Assembly: GCF_901709675.1 (NCBI RefSeq)
Contig: NC_051095.1
Location: forward strand, 19,991,456 to 20,055,455
DNA: 64,000 nucleotides
Source of the DNA: Syngnathus acus
Taxonomy: Eukaryota; Chordata; Actinopteri; Syngnathiformes; Syngnathidae
Direction of reading: 5' to 3'
In this document: in pieces, positions 24,140 to 34,390 of the stretch
Numbering within the stretch: position 1 is the first letter of the stretch
Layout of the letters: each line of letters begins with the position of its first letter
Position numbers and translations under genes: made by a program
The notes under the pieces: generated by a model
Database searches by the model: none
Told to the model about the DNA's origin: nothing
Seen by the model: only the letters and a program-made list of their open reading frames with translations

Positions 24140-25162
24140 GTTTTATTCCTTGTTTTTATATTCGCCAATTAAAACATAAAAATCTGACATTTGGTTAACT
24201 GCTTTATATGACAATATGTGATTTACGTTGTTATAGGAGTTGGTAGCCCCCAAAATAACAACTGTCGGCATAACGGATTTTTTTTTCAACCTTTTATTCA
24301 AACACATTCGGTATAATAACACCGTGTGGCACTTTTCACTTTCAGTTAAGCTTTGACCATAATTTTTCCCGAATGAAGTGGCCTGTGATGAGGTACACCT
24401 GAAAATGACGGTGTACCTAATGGAGTGTCCGAATGACGTCACAGATCAAACAGCCAATCAGGAGGTGGGGGTGAGGGCGGGTGTGGCACTTTTCACTTTC
24501 ACTTTTTCCCTAATGAAGTGGCCTGTGATTAGGTACACCTCATGGACACTTCAATAGGTACACTACACGATGTAAAACAACTAAATGAATAAATAAATAA
24601 GAAAGTGTAGTGAACGATTCGGTGAAAGATTCTTTTGAAGAAATCTTTTGAGTGAACCAATTCTAAAGATTCAGTTCACTTGAGAACTGGAATGCACATC
24701 ACTAGTACAAAACAGTGCAGACGGCCAATTGATGCTAGTTCGAAATAGCTGACTGGTTAATGACACGCACTTTTGCTCGGTAAGAACTTGGTTCGAGCCT
24801 AGGTGTGAGCACATACCTAAATGTGCTTTTAGAATTGGAATCTCGCTTTGTATGGTGGTGCGAGGTTCCAAGTGGCCGTACACCGCCATTTTCAAGTGTA
24901 CCTAATAACAGCCCACTTTATTAGGGAAATATCATGGTCAAAGGTCACAGGTGTCAAGCTCTAGTCCTGGGGCTGCATTCCAACATGTCTTCCAAGATTC
25001 CCTCGTTAAGTGCACCTGCGTGAAAAGTTTTAGCTCCTGCAGAACGTGAAAATGACCAAAATCTCCTATAACAACGTAAAACACATATTGTCATATAAAT
25101 CACTTAACCAAATGTCTGATTTTTACGTTTTAATTGGCGAATATAAAAACAAGGAATAAAAC
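24140..25162. mobile_element. DNA element with ~95-bp terminal inverted repeats
   Basis: The left arm from gttttattccttgtttttat (24140) and the right arm ending acaaggaataaaac (25162) are inverted complements for about 95 bases, including ttcgccaattaaaacataaa versus ttttaattggcgaa. There is no obvious target-site duplication. Inside, a block with gtgtggcacttttcactttc and gaagtggcctgtgat occurs twice (about 24320-24420 and 24480-24545). There is no transposase frame, so it would be non-autonomous. The superfamily is not clear to me. Confidence 0.7.
24746..24799 (+). repeat. tRNA-like promoter remnant (A and B boxes)
   Basis: tagctgactggttaatgaca resembles a tRNA A-box region, and ggttcgagcc 22 bases further on resembles a B box. 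No full cloverleaf can be drawn. It lies inside the inverted-repeat element at 24140-25162 and may be a SINE head or tRNA pseudogene. Confidence 0.4.
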
Positions 25163-26009
25163 ACCAGACAAGCTTTAACATAAATGTTTATTTACAAAAT
25201 AAATAAATAATAACAATAATATTAAAAGTAAATTTCAAACCAGCAATATAATGTGAAATTGCAGTAGATATATTGGATAACAATATTTAGGCGTATATAT
25301 GCATACACGTTATTTAAAAACTACTATAAGTGTTATCAAATCAAGATTACCCAAAGAGAAGCATAATCTCCCCGTTGTTGCAATAACGGCGCATCCCTTC
25401 ATTGATGTTAGCCGTTGGCTTGGAGAAAACGTGCATAAAAGAAGTGGTGTTTCAGTGAGTGGTTCTTTCTTTACATTCTGGCTTACATAGTTCACGCCAG
25501 GAGGGAGACGCAACACGTTCACTGACTGATCCGTTGATGCACGGGAAGGCAGTTCACCCATTAACTCGTTCGCGAACGGGAAAGTCAGGATTCGTTCCCT
25601 CACTGATCCGTTCTCGCGATGAACTGGAAATGCAAATCACTCACTCACTGACTCGTTCACTCACAGATCCGTTCAGTTGGTGAACGGGAAATGCAATTCA
25701 CGACTCGTTCGTAAACAGGAAGGTACGTCATTTTCTTCGTCGTTTTGTTTTACGGCGAGGTGGCACCTAGCTTCAATGCGCATTACCGACACCTACTGGT
25801 TGAAGTCATATGAACTGAAAAAAGAACCAATCACTTTAGGAAGTGATTCGTTCACTCTCGTTCACTGAAGAAAATCTCGTTCTTTTGAACGAATCGTTCA
25901 CTCACGAGCCAACACTATTTTGTACTTACCCACCGCGTGCGGAACGCAATACTGAACGGATAAGAATGACTCGAAGTGAAAGCGGGATGACCGCCAAGCT
26001 CGCCACTTT

Positions 26010-26063
26010 TGGCGAGTGGTTCCGTCGCTGTGCTCCATCACTTCAAATTTAGGGTTCGACTCC
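26010..26063 (+). repeat. tRNA-like promoter remnant with consensus B box
   Basis: tggcgagtggttccgtcgc fits an A box, and ggttcgactcc at 26053-26063 is an exact match to the B-box consensus GGTTCGANTCC. The flanking sequence does not form a full acceptor stem by eye, so I call it a tRNA-derived SINE head or pseudogene, not a working tRNA gene. Confidence 0.45.
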
Positions 26064-26382
26064 CCACCCCTGCGAAATATGCTAAGCATTAATGTACTAA
26101 CGCTTGTCAAACTTCTCCCCGCAGCACTATCCGCATTGCATTGCGCGCTTCTCTCAACAGGGAAAAAAACAAGATAGTGACTTTTCAGAAGTTTAGCAAG
26201 TTGTTTTTTCTTTTTTATTTACTTGTCTAGGATGTTCTAAAACACCAGCTCGTATGCTCGATGCATATTAGATGAGGTAAAAAAATAAAATCCCGTCATT
26301 TACTTCATATGGTGTACCGACACAAAAGTTTGCAGTGCTGAAGACATGTGGAGCCATAGGTGGAAGTTATTTCGAAGCATCG

Positions 26383-26399
26383 ATGGCCGAGCGGTTGGG
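26383..26399 (+). repeat. Isolated A-box-like sequence of tRNA-Leu/Ser type
   Basis: tggccgagcggttgggc closely matches the 5' half of a class II tRNA (Leu or Ser), but no B box follows at a suitable distance. Probably a tRNA fragment. Confidence 0.35.
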
Positions 26400-26818
26400 C
26401 ACATTGACGCCGTCAAGACACAGACTCTGTGTTACAATGAACACCATGATTGTTGAAATAATGAGAGTGTGAAGAAATGTCTGATTTTTCAACACCATCT
26501 AGTGGTATACTAACACTAATGCAACGACCTAACTTTGAAGCGTGTGCACTCTGAAGCACGCACACTACACGTTGCCTCACGTAGACCACACATTGCAAGC
26601 TTAACAGAAATTTCTTCAGAGGTGCAAGAAAAATGTCATGTTTTTTAGAAAATGTACGTTGATGTCATGCATAGAATAATTTTTTTCATATTGTGTAAGT
26701 TTCATATTTCAAATGAATGAAAAATCGACAAATAAAAAAATTCTACATTGTCTCTTTAACACCAGTATTACCATTATCATTGTCGTGCAGAAAATTAAGT
26801 GGTGACGTTGTTATAGTG

Positions 26819-27129
26819 CAGTGGTTCTTAACCTGGGTTCGGTCGAACATTAGGGGTTCGGTGAGTCGGTCTCAGGGGTTCGGCAGAGCCTCCACTGCGG
26901 AGGTACCTAACATACCTAATTTATCATGTAAATTCGTGATGACGCATATCTGAACTAGTCTCGCAAAGGCACACTGATTTGCACGTATGTAATTTGTTGT
27001 GAGTTCATGCATTGGGTTGGTTTTGTTCTTGAATTTGGAAAAAATATTTTTTTCACTAAAGAGGGGTTCGGTGAATGCGCATATGAAACTGGTGGGGTTC
27101 GGTACCTCCAACACAGTTAAGAACCACTG
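26819..27129. mobile_element. Non-autonomous hAT-type element next to the receptor promoter
   Basis: It begins cagtggttcttaacctgggt and ends cagttaagaaccactg, inverted termini typical of hAT elements. It contains several ggttcggt motifs and is the same family as 39120-39401, in reverse orientation. The flanks ttatagtg and ttataaga share only the first five bases of a would-be 8-bp duplication, and the right copy runs straight into the (AG)n tract. Confidence 0.8.
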
Positions 27130-27131
27130 TT

Positions 27132-27133
<2 letters not shown>

Positions 27134-27205
<72 letters not shown>
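27134..27205. repeat. (AG)n microsatellite upstream of the melatonin receptor
   Basis: About 36 AG dinucleotides, roughly 265 bases before the receptor start codon and directly adjoining the hAT element. Purine-pyrimidine tracts near promoters can affect DNA structure, but no effect can be claimed from sequence. Confidence 0.96.
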
Positions 27206-27208
<3 letters not shown>

Positions 27209-27209
27209 G

Positions 27210-27469
27210 GGGGCTAAAAGGCACGCGCAAGACTCACCCAAACGCACGCATGCATCGGCGGGAGCCACTTGGCGGGAAACACCTGTGCGTGGGAAAGGAA
27301 AGCGCGCCAACATGGCACGAGTGGACTTGAGCGAGAGCGCCGAGCACATGTACCACCGCCGCCGCGCACAAAGTGACTCGAACGTGTGACTCCTCCAGGG
27401 CGAACCACTTCCGCCGCCGCTTCCACTCTCATGCCTCAAAACGCCGCGTAAAAGGGGTTTTCCTACGCC
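27210..27469 (+). promoter_or_regulatory. CpG-rich presumptive 5' region of the melatonin receptor, with two uORFs
   Basis: GC content and CpG density rise sharply here compared with the AT-rich flanks and continue into exon 1, as in a CpG-island promoter/5' UTR. Two short upstream frames exist: 27312-27389 (25 codons; A at -3 and G at +4 around its ATG, a strong context) and 27431-27451 (6 codons, in frame with the receptor but stopped by TAA 18 bases before its ATG). No TATA box is evident. The transcription start is unknown. Confidence 0.55.
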
Positions 27470-27773
27470 ATGTCGCGCCTGCAACTAGACCCGGCGGCGA
27501 GATTGGTTGATCCTTTGCAGCTCCCGCAGCTGATGGCCGCCCAGCAGCAGCAGCGGCAGCAGCAGCCAGCCCCGGCGTGGCCCCCCGATCCATTGGGGGC
27601 CACGCCGGGGCCGCGCAACTCCACGCCGGCCGGTGCGCCGCAGCAGCAGCACGCCTTCCCCTGGACGATGACTGTCCTCGCCGTCGTGCTCATCACCACC
27701 ATCGTGGTGGACGTTATTGGCAACCTGCTTGTCATCCTGTCCGTTTTCAGGAACAGGAAACTCAGGAAAACTG
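27470..27773 (+). CDS. mtnr1al: Melatonin receptor exon 1: N-terminus, TM1, first intracellular loop
   Basis: Starts at ATG 27470 with gcc before it (G at -3). The first ~67 residues contain QQQQRQQQQ and another QQQ; a second Met at codon 22 is an alternative start that would give an N-terminus closer to the family's usual length. TM1 is about residues 68-92 ([20 protein letters not shown], with the GN of class A receptors), then [11 protein letters not shown]. The donor is gtacac after the first base of the next codon, the classical intron position of melatonin receptor genes. Confidence 0.87.
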
Positions 27774-30700
27774 GTACACTACTTTCAGAACTTTCTCGAC
27801 ACTTGTGCGATAACTTTTACGCGTTGTTTTCATGTTCAATTTGACTAATTAGGCTACTTTTAAAACTACTTTTACACCCTTAAAATGGCTTGGTTTTTTT
27901 CAACATATCTTTTATAAAGGTGCATGCAGGGCTCCGAAATGCCTCTCAAGTAGCATTTTGCCCATAAACATTTGAGCCCGTGCAACTACTTTCCATTTAC
28001 TCACACCAGTAAATGTTCAAGTTTTTTTGTTTATTTATTGATTTTTGTAATCACCTCTCCCCATTCATCAACAATTCAATGGAAATGAGGGATGATGAAT
28101 ATTTAATTTATAAGTGAATCTGTAAGTGGAAAGTGTGTCTTCTACTTAATTGCACCACTAAAATTTCGGGTTAGGGTGCACTATGCTCTTTGTAAAAAAA
28201 AAAAATCGTATTTCTACCAATGTAAGATGATGGATGGATAGATGGATATACGATTCATTCTTTTTTCTTTACCATTTTTGCTCGTGTTTTTAATTGACTT
28301 TATCGTTTGTCTAGTGTTGTTTGTAATTGTTCGTAATTTGTTAGTTTGTACCATTATTCTTTTGGTTTTCACTATTTTTCACCACTATTTTTTTCCAGCC
28401 ATCATTGAGCTCTTTTACTAGTACTTTTTACATTTACTATTATTATTTTATTTACGTACTATATTCACATGCATTTTACCACTTTTAGTAATATTATTAT
28501 TGTTTACTAGTATTCTTTTTATTTTGCCATTTTTACAAGTATCGATTTTTACTAGTATTACTGTATTTTATAATAGTATTACTGTGTTTTATCATACTTT
28601 TCTAAAAACTATTTTTACATGTAATTTGTCCTACTTTTAGTAGTATTGTCTTTATTTTTACCATTTACCATTATGTCGGTACAATATGTGCGTGGTGTTT
28701 TTGTCAGGATGTGTCCATCCTGTGATTGACCAATGAAGCGTGTCATAATAATCATGATATGAGGCTTGTATGCTGGTGCTCATTATGATCCATCTTCCCT
28801 TTGACACCAAACAAAATGAATGAGATGTTATCGAGTAGGAATGCATGACTCATTGATTGATTGACGTGTCACAGAGGAAGAGTAAAGATTACATTGCCAC
28901 TTCACAAGTTAGTTTTTAATATCCGTGCCCAGCCGACATCTATCATGCAGCGTGGTCGTAGGCGGGCTACACAAAGTTGAGGTATTTCCGCAGTTGCACG
29001 TAGCTTGGTGCAGGTAGAATCAGGCGGTTTGCGCCATTGTGGGCGTGAACACAGTCGACTACTGTAGTCCATGCGGGAAGTCCAAGTGCGCAGTTTACAT
29101 TTATAAGAAACTGAAAGCAGACATCTACTTGATAATAAGTTGGCCAGGGCGATCACAGATCACGACTGAGAACTGGGCACTTGAAGACTCAATCGTACAT
29201 GCCTGCTCCTTTACGGCACTTCTGACTTTTTGTACTGCTCATGCTGCCATCCCCTCTGTCTTAGTCAAACTGAACGAGTTCTAAATCTCAATCCTTTTGG
29301 GGCTATCGTAACATTTTACTACAACAGATGGGATGGGGAGTTTCAACCAAAGACGCCCCACTGCACATCCTATTACCCACCTTCGCATTGCCATCTCTAC
29401 ATTCATCCTGTTCAAGGTTTTGGGGTGGGGATGTGCTGGAGCCTATCCCTATTGAAGTTTGCATTCTTGCTTTACGTACCTTCCCACCAACCCTACTCAC
29501 GGCCACATAATTCTTTTCTTCTGTCTTCTTCACTCATCTCAATTTATTTCCTGACATTCCAATTTTTCCCTGTACTACTGCCATGATTCATCACCCCCTC
29601 ACCCAGCCGCTTCCTCCACGCTCCTCTTGTCACCCATGGCAGCGCTCTACTTTTTCCAATTTTCCATCCCGACTAATCTCTTCCCGTCTCCATTATTCCG
29701 TATCCCGCCTCCTAGATCTGTCCGCCAGACCTCCTGCGGGGCTATTGTATGCAAATAACTGACTGCCATTGTTCAGAACTGAAAGTTTTCTCCTGGTCAC
29801 GGTGCAGGGATCCTCACCCTTCCGACTCTGTAAAAGAGAAAAGAGAAACGAGTGACGGAGCATGAGCTGGACTGTGTGTGTGTGGGGGGGGGGGGGGGTG
29901 AATCCTACTTTTACTACTTTTACTTAGCCCCAGTTTGAAATGATTTGAAACCTTTACAGTCATGAAACCCTAATTTGAAAACATCATTTTGGAACCTAAC
30001 CCTTCCTTGAAATCCTAACTCATTAACATTAATCTTGATTGGAATTTCCAGTTCCTAGCCTTGCTGTTTAATTTGAAACCCTAATCCTCGTGCGGAATCT
30101 TAATTCTGGCTTCAACCCATAATTGGAAACTTGAACCATTACCAAATCTTGAAACACTAATTGTGCTATGAACCTCTAATTATAAACTTTAACCATAGTT
30201 TGAAACCCTAATCAGACTTCCAACCCAAATTTGAAAGCTTGTTTGAAACACCAACCATGGCTTGAGACCCCAATTTGAAACACTCAAACTTTGTATGAAC
30301 CTGAAACAGTGACTTTAACCCTAACTTGCTAAAGGTGTCATTCACAAGCCAAACTACCACAAGCCATGTCTTTCTTTCAGGAAACGCGTTCGTAGTGAGC
30401 CTGGCGCTGGCTGACCTTTTGGTGGCCGTGTACCCGTATCCGCTGGTGCTGACGGCAATCTTCCACGACGGCTGGATCGCAGGATACCTGCACTGCCAGG
30501 TGAGAGTCAAAAAATGAGGAGGACTATTGAGAATCTCTAAAAACCTAAACAATACTTGAAACAACAACCCTTAAGACCCTCATTTGAAACCCTAACACTT
30601 GCTACGAGCTTTAACTAAACCTGCAAAACCCTAATCTTTACTTGAAGCCCTAAGCCTGCAAATGAACCCTACCTGGTTCAAACCTAACTGTGGCTTGAAA

Positions 30701-31795
30701 CTTACATTTGAAATCCCAACCCTGGTTTCAAATTGTAACTGGAAACCGAAGTACTAGCTTGAAAACCTAAACCTTGCTTGTAACCCTTAGTAACACTTGT
30801 TGAAGGCCTTAAAACTAACCTTGGAAAGTCTGATAATTCTGCCTTCAAACCATAAATTGAAACCCTAACCTTTGCTTGAAACTTCAGCGCCACCAACCAA
30901 CCCTTAGGACCTTAACGCCTTCGTCTGAAAGCCTAACTTGTTTGAAGTCATAACCTTCTAGCCCTAATTAGCAAGCCTAACCTGAACCCCAAATCCTTGC
31001 TTGAAACTTTAATCCTTTTTTAAAATCCTACTTTGATTCCCTACTTTGAAACCGAGCCCTGGAATGAAACCCCGATCCTTGCAACATTATTTCAAGCTGG
31101 TTTTGAAAGGCTAATCTGAAAGCCTGCCTACCTACCCCCGGCAGGTGAGCGGCTTCCTGATGGGCCTGAGCGTGATCGGCTCCATCTTCAACATCACAGG
31201 CATCGCCATCAACCGCTACTGCTACATCTGCCACAGCCTGCGCTACGACCGGCTGTTCTCAGGTGCCAACACCATGTGCTACGTGGCGTTGGTGTGGGCG
31301 ATGACCGTACTGGCCATCGTGCCCAACTGGTTCATGGAGTCACTGCAGTACGACCCACGCGTCTATTCATGCACCTTTGCCCAGTCGGTGAGCTCGGCGT
31401 ACACCATCGCCGTGGTGGTGGTCCACTTTGTGCTCCCCATCGCCATTGTCAGCTACTGCTACCTGCGCATCTGGATGCTGGTCATTCGCGTGAGGCGCCG
31501 CGTCAAACCCGATTCGCGGCCCAAGCTCAAGCCGCATGACATGCGCAACTTCCTCACCATGTTTGTGGTGTTTGTGCTGTTCGCCGTGTGCTGGGCTCCA
31601 CTCAACCTCATCGGCCTGGCGGTGGCGTTGGACTCACGGCTAGGCCTTGCCATCCCCGAGTGGCTCTTTACTGCCAGCTACTTTATGGCCTACTTCAACA
31701 GTTGCCTCAATGCCGTCGTCTACGGCGTACTCAACCACAACTTCAGGAAGGAGTACAAGCGCATCGTGCTCGTCATCTTCAAGTTCAACTGTTGA
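27470..31795 (+). CDS. mtnr1al: Melatonin receptor (class A GPCR), probable Mel1d / mtnr1a-like
   Basis: G-protein-coupled receptor for melatonin at the plasma membrane, normally Gi-coupled. Three coding exons (27470-27773, 30381-30499, 31145-31795) join in phase to 357 codons plus stop. Melatonin receptor signatures are present: [20 protein letters not shown] (TM2), [17 protein letters not shown] (NRY in place of DRY at the end of TM3), [14 protein letters not shown] (TM6), and NAVVYG in place of NPxxY in TM7. The N-terminus before TM1 (about 67 residues) is longer than usual and rich in Gln and Pro, with one N-glycosylation site (NST, residue 50). The C-tail is very short. Subtype is inferred from linkage with fat2 and slc36a1; Mel1a cannot be excluded without a tree. 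Confidence 0.88.
27774..30380. other. Melatonin receptor intron 1
   Basis: A 2.6 kb AT-rich intron in the place conserved across melatonin receptor genes. It has a G-run near 29884-29898 and a TTGAAACCCTAA-type array in its last 400 bases (29930-30330). No coding sequence seen. Melatonin receptor introns are often much longer in mammals. Confidence 0.8.
29930..30330. repeat. Degenerate TTGAAACCCTAA array before receptor exon 2
   Basis: Repeated blocks such as catgaaaccctaatttgaaa, taatttgaaaccctaatcct and agtttgaaaccctaatcaga. It ends about 50 bases before the exon 2 acceptor; a sister array starts about 20 bases after exon 2. Confidence 0.75.
30381..30499 (+). CDS. mtnr1al: Melatonin receptor exon 2: TM2 and first extracellular loop
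   Basis: The acceptor is tttctttcag and the donor is gtgaga. It enters with 2 nt (completing Gly) and leaves in phase 0. It encodes [39 protein letters not shown]; the Cys near the end is the conserved disulphide Cys at the top of TM3. The exon is only 119 bases because an extra intron follows HCQ. Confidence 0.9.
30520..31110. repeat. Degenerate TTGAAACCCTAA array filling receptor intron 2
   Basis: Nearly the whole 645-base second intron is made of the degenerate unit (for example ctcatttgaaaccctaacac, aaattgaaaccctaaccttt). Intron 2 is thus mostly repeat. Confidence 0.78.
31145..31795 (+). CDS. mtnr1al: Melatonin receptor exon 3: TM3 to C-terminus
   Basis: The acceptor is cccccggcag; phase 0. 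It encodes 216 residues: [20 protein letters not shown] and NRYCYICHS (TM3), TM4, [20 protein letters not shown] (second extracellular loop and start of TM5), the basic loop [22 protein letters not shown]6 with CWAPLN, and TM7 [19 protein letters not shown]. The protein stops at [14 protein letters not shown], just after helix 8. Related MTNR1A proteins continue for several tens of residues. The terminal Cys could be a lipid site (inference). Confidence 0.93.
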   Translation: MSGFLMGLSVIGSIFNITGIAINRYCYICHSLRYDRLFSGANTMCYVALVWAMTVLAIVPNWFMESLQYDPRVYSCTFAQSVSSAYTIAVVVVHFVLPIAIVSYCYLRIWMLVIRVRRRVKPDSRPKLKPHDMRNFLTMFVVFVLFAVCWAPLNLIGLAVALDSRLGLAIPEWLFTASYFMAYFNSCLNAVVYGVLNHNFRKEYKRIVLVIFKFNC

Positions 31796-33020
31796 GGGCG
31801 GGTGGGCGCCGTTTGAGTTGAACGTTTGAGATGGACAATACTACTGGGAAGATGGAATCACTCTTGTTCTTAGAAATACCATCAAGCTGTGAGGATTTTT
31901 GAATGAGCCTTCCTGGCAAACCGAAAAAAAGAGATGTTTGAAAATGGCGGCAAAGTGTTGGCGCTTTTTTAGGAAATCATCAAGGTTCATTTTGAAACTG
32001 TCCGACCTTGCGAGTAAGGGAGAAAAAATTTGGCCTTTCTTTCAGCATGAGTTTTTCTTCAATATTAATATTAAAAGACAACCGGAACAAATGGGCTCAT
32101 TGATTGATCAAAAGATTTACATTTAACAAATTATCAGTTTAACAATCACTACATTTCCCTCAAGCCTCACGTTCTGCATATCTGAATTCAAAGTCCCTTT
32201 CTGGAGTCTAATGCTACATTCAGGGGTACTGGGAAACAAAAATGTAAATACTATAGCAATGGGAAAACCACATAATCGCATTTCCCACAAGCATCAGTCG
32301 TCACATTCTGCATACTGAATGATTGCTGAAAAATTATCCAACAAGTCTCCTTACATCTCACTCTGCTGATTTAAGGAAACTGGGGAGGGCATTCCAAACA
32401 TCTTGGTTTAAAAAATAAATCTAGTATTATAATAAAAAATCACTTTGTTCCGGGTTATGACAACATAGACTTCACATTCGCTTTCTGTAATTAGATGCTG
32501 GTTTGAAGGACACTGGGGAAACGGAAACTAAACTACTCGTGGTACTACAAGTAACACGTTATTTGTATCTTCACTACATTCCCCACAAGCTTCACTCGCT
32601 GCATCCTACCAAGAAACCTGGGAAAGCAGAAAATTCAGCTTGAGGTAATCAGACTTATATGAATGGACTATCAATAGGCCCGTTGCTGATTCCTGCTTAA
32701 ACAATTCACGACAAGCATTTGCATAGTTGCTTTCTGATTTTGTCATTTTTTTAAGATTACAGTCAATTTTTGATTGTTTGATCCCATCAGCTTCTTCATG
32801 GGATTTCACATTTTTCCTTTGGCATCTGTTATAAAAGATATAACAGTGTATTCGTCATTGCGTAGTTTGCCTATGATCATTATCTCCACACTGACCCTGA
32901 ACATGCACAGGACCCAGGTTGCACCACATCCTCCTCCCCCTCCTTCTTGTTTGTTAATTGGTTCCGACTACTATATTGTCAGTGTAATAAAAAGGGGGCA
33001 GAAATTACTGTGACTCATCA

Positions 33021-33043
33021 GACACACACACACACACACACAC
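33021..33043. repeat. (CA)n microsatellite
   Basis: About eleven CA units. Confidence 0.93.
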
Positions 33044-33764
33044 TTTACATGGTGACCACATCACTGTTACATAAAATGTGGAGGAGGCTTATGTATTTAT
33101 CATATGCTTTTATTGTGTGTGAGTAACAAGTGTGTTTTCAAAAACAATTGTAAACTGTCAAGATGAGATACAGTCACAGTGCATCACCGCCGCGTGGAAC
33201 TCTACCCAGGAACCAGGACCTCTTTGGGGACCATTTCTAAATGTAGTTTTGAAACCCTTCCGAGCAGGGTAGACAAGAATCGATATTTTTGGCACGGTCT
33301 GATCAAAGCTTGAAGATGGAAGGAACTACAAGTAGCAAGAACATAAGGTTACAATTTTTTTAGGTGTACCTATAACCAAATGATGTGGTTCATGGGCCAA
33401 AACGAGGTTGTATTTTTGAAAGGTGCAAAAACCTAACTAACAAGAACCTGGTTCTCTGAACTAAATCTGACTGGAACATTTTAGTTTCAGAAAGTTCAGT
33501 AACTGAGAACTAAAAGATAAAAAAAAAAGTGGAAATGCAGACTGTGAGCAGTCGCCATGGAAACAAGCGTCTGTGTGTTTACACGATTTTAATCAAACTT
33601 TTTTTCAGGAAAAAAAAAGCCTCAACTTTGGTCTAAAAAGTGAATATGGAATGTTCAAATAAATATAAAAGGTTTGTAAATAGGATTGTCGTAGGGACAT
33701 TTTCAAATGTCAAGATTTTTGAAATGCTACTAGGTGATGATCCTCCCTCTGCCATACACACTGT

Positions 33765-34390
33765 GAAAAAGATGAACTTTTTTGTTGACAGCTGACGTAG
33801 TTTTTGTTAGCATGCTTAAATATGTTTTGTTGACTTTTATTTGCCATGCTTTCTTGCAATGCTGAAACAATGTCTTTGTTGGCATGTTTTTTTTAACATG
33901 CTTAAGTTGGCAATTTTTTTGACATGCTAAAACATGCGTGATGACATGCAAAAATGTTGAGCTGATATGAACGCTTTGTTGACATGCTGAAACACGCTAT
34001 TTTTTATGTGATTAGTTGATGTTTTGTTTTTTTTTTTTACATTTTGGTTGATTACATTTTAATTGATATAAACAGGAGATTTTGGTTGATATAATTGAGT
34101 TGACATGCTGAAACAAAAACGTGTTTGTTTTTGTTGGCATGTTTCGTGGACATGTTTTTGTTGACATTCTAAAATATTTTTGTTGACATCCTGAATTGTG
34201 TTTTTGATGACACATTTCATTGGCACACTTTACTTTACAAAATGTTGTTGGTGCGCTGAAACATTTTTAGTTGACATGTTTTTCTTGACATGCTCAAACC
34301 TATTTTGTTGATTTCGTTGACATGCTGGAACATATTTTGTTGGCAAGTTTTCGTTGACACGCTGAAACGAGTTATTGATTTGTTGTTGGT
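33765..34390. repeat. Degenerate TTGTTGACATGCTGAAACA minisatellite
   Basis: More than twenty imperfect units close to TTGTTGACATGCTGAAACA follow each other over about 620 bases, with T-rich spacers. The open frames it produces on the minus strand are repeat translations rich in Lys, Gln and Thr, not a gene. Confidence 0.82.

Larger units (their letters stand above)
22373..27209. other. Intergenic region between fat2 and the melatonin receptor
   Basis: No gene recognised in 4.8 kb. It contains the inverted-repeat element at 24140-25162, several tRNA-like promoter boxes (24746-24799, 26010-26063, 26383-26399), degenerate gttcactcactgatccgttc-type repeats at about 25490-25930, the hAT element at 26819-27129 and the (AG)n tract at 27134-27205. 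Confidence 0.8.

Noticed and set aside
26010-26063. Functional tRNA gene
   Set aside because: Internal promoter boxes are present, but I could not pair an acceptor stem and anticodon arm by eye.
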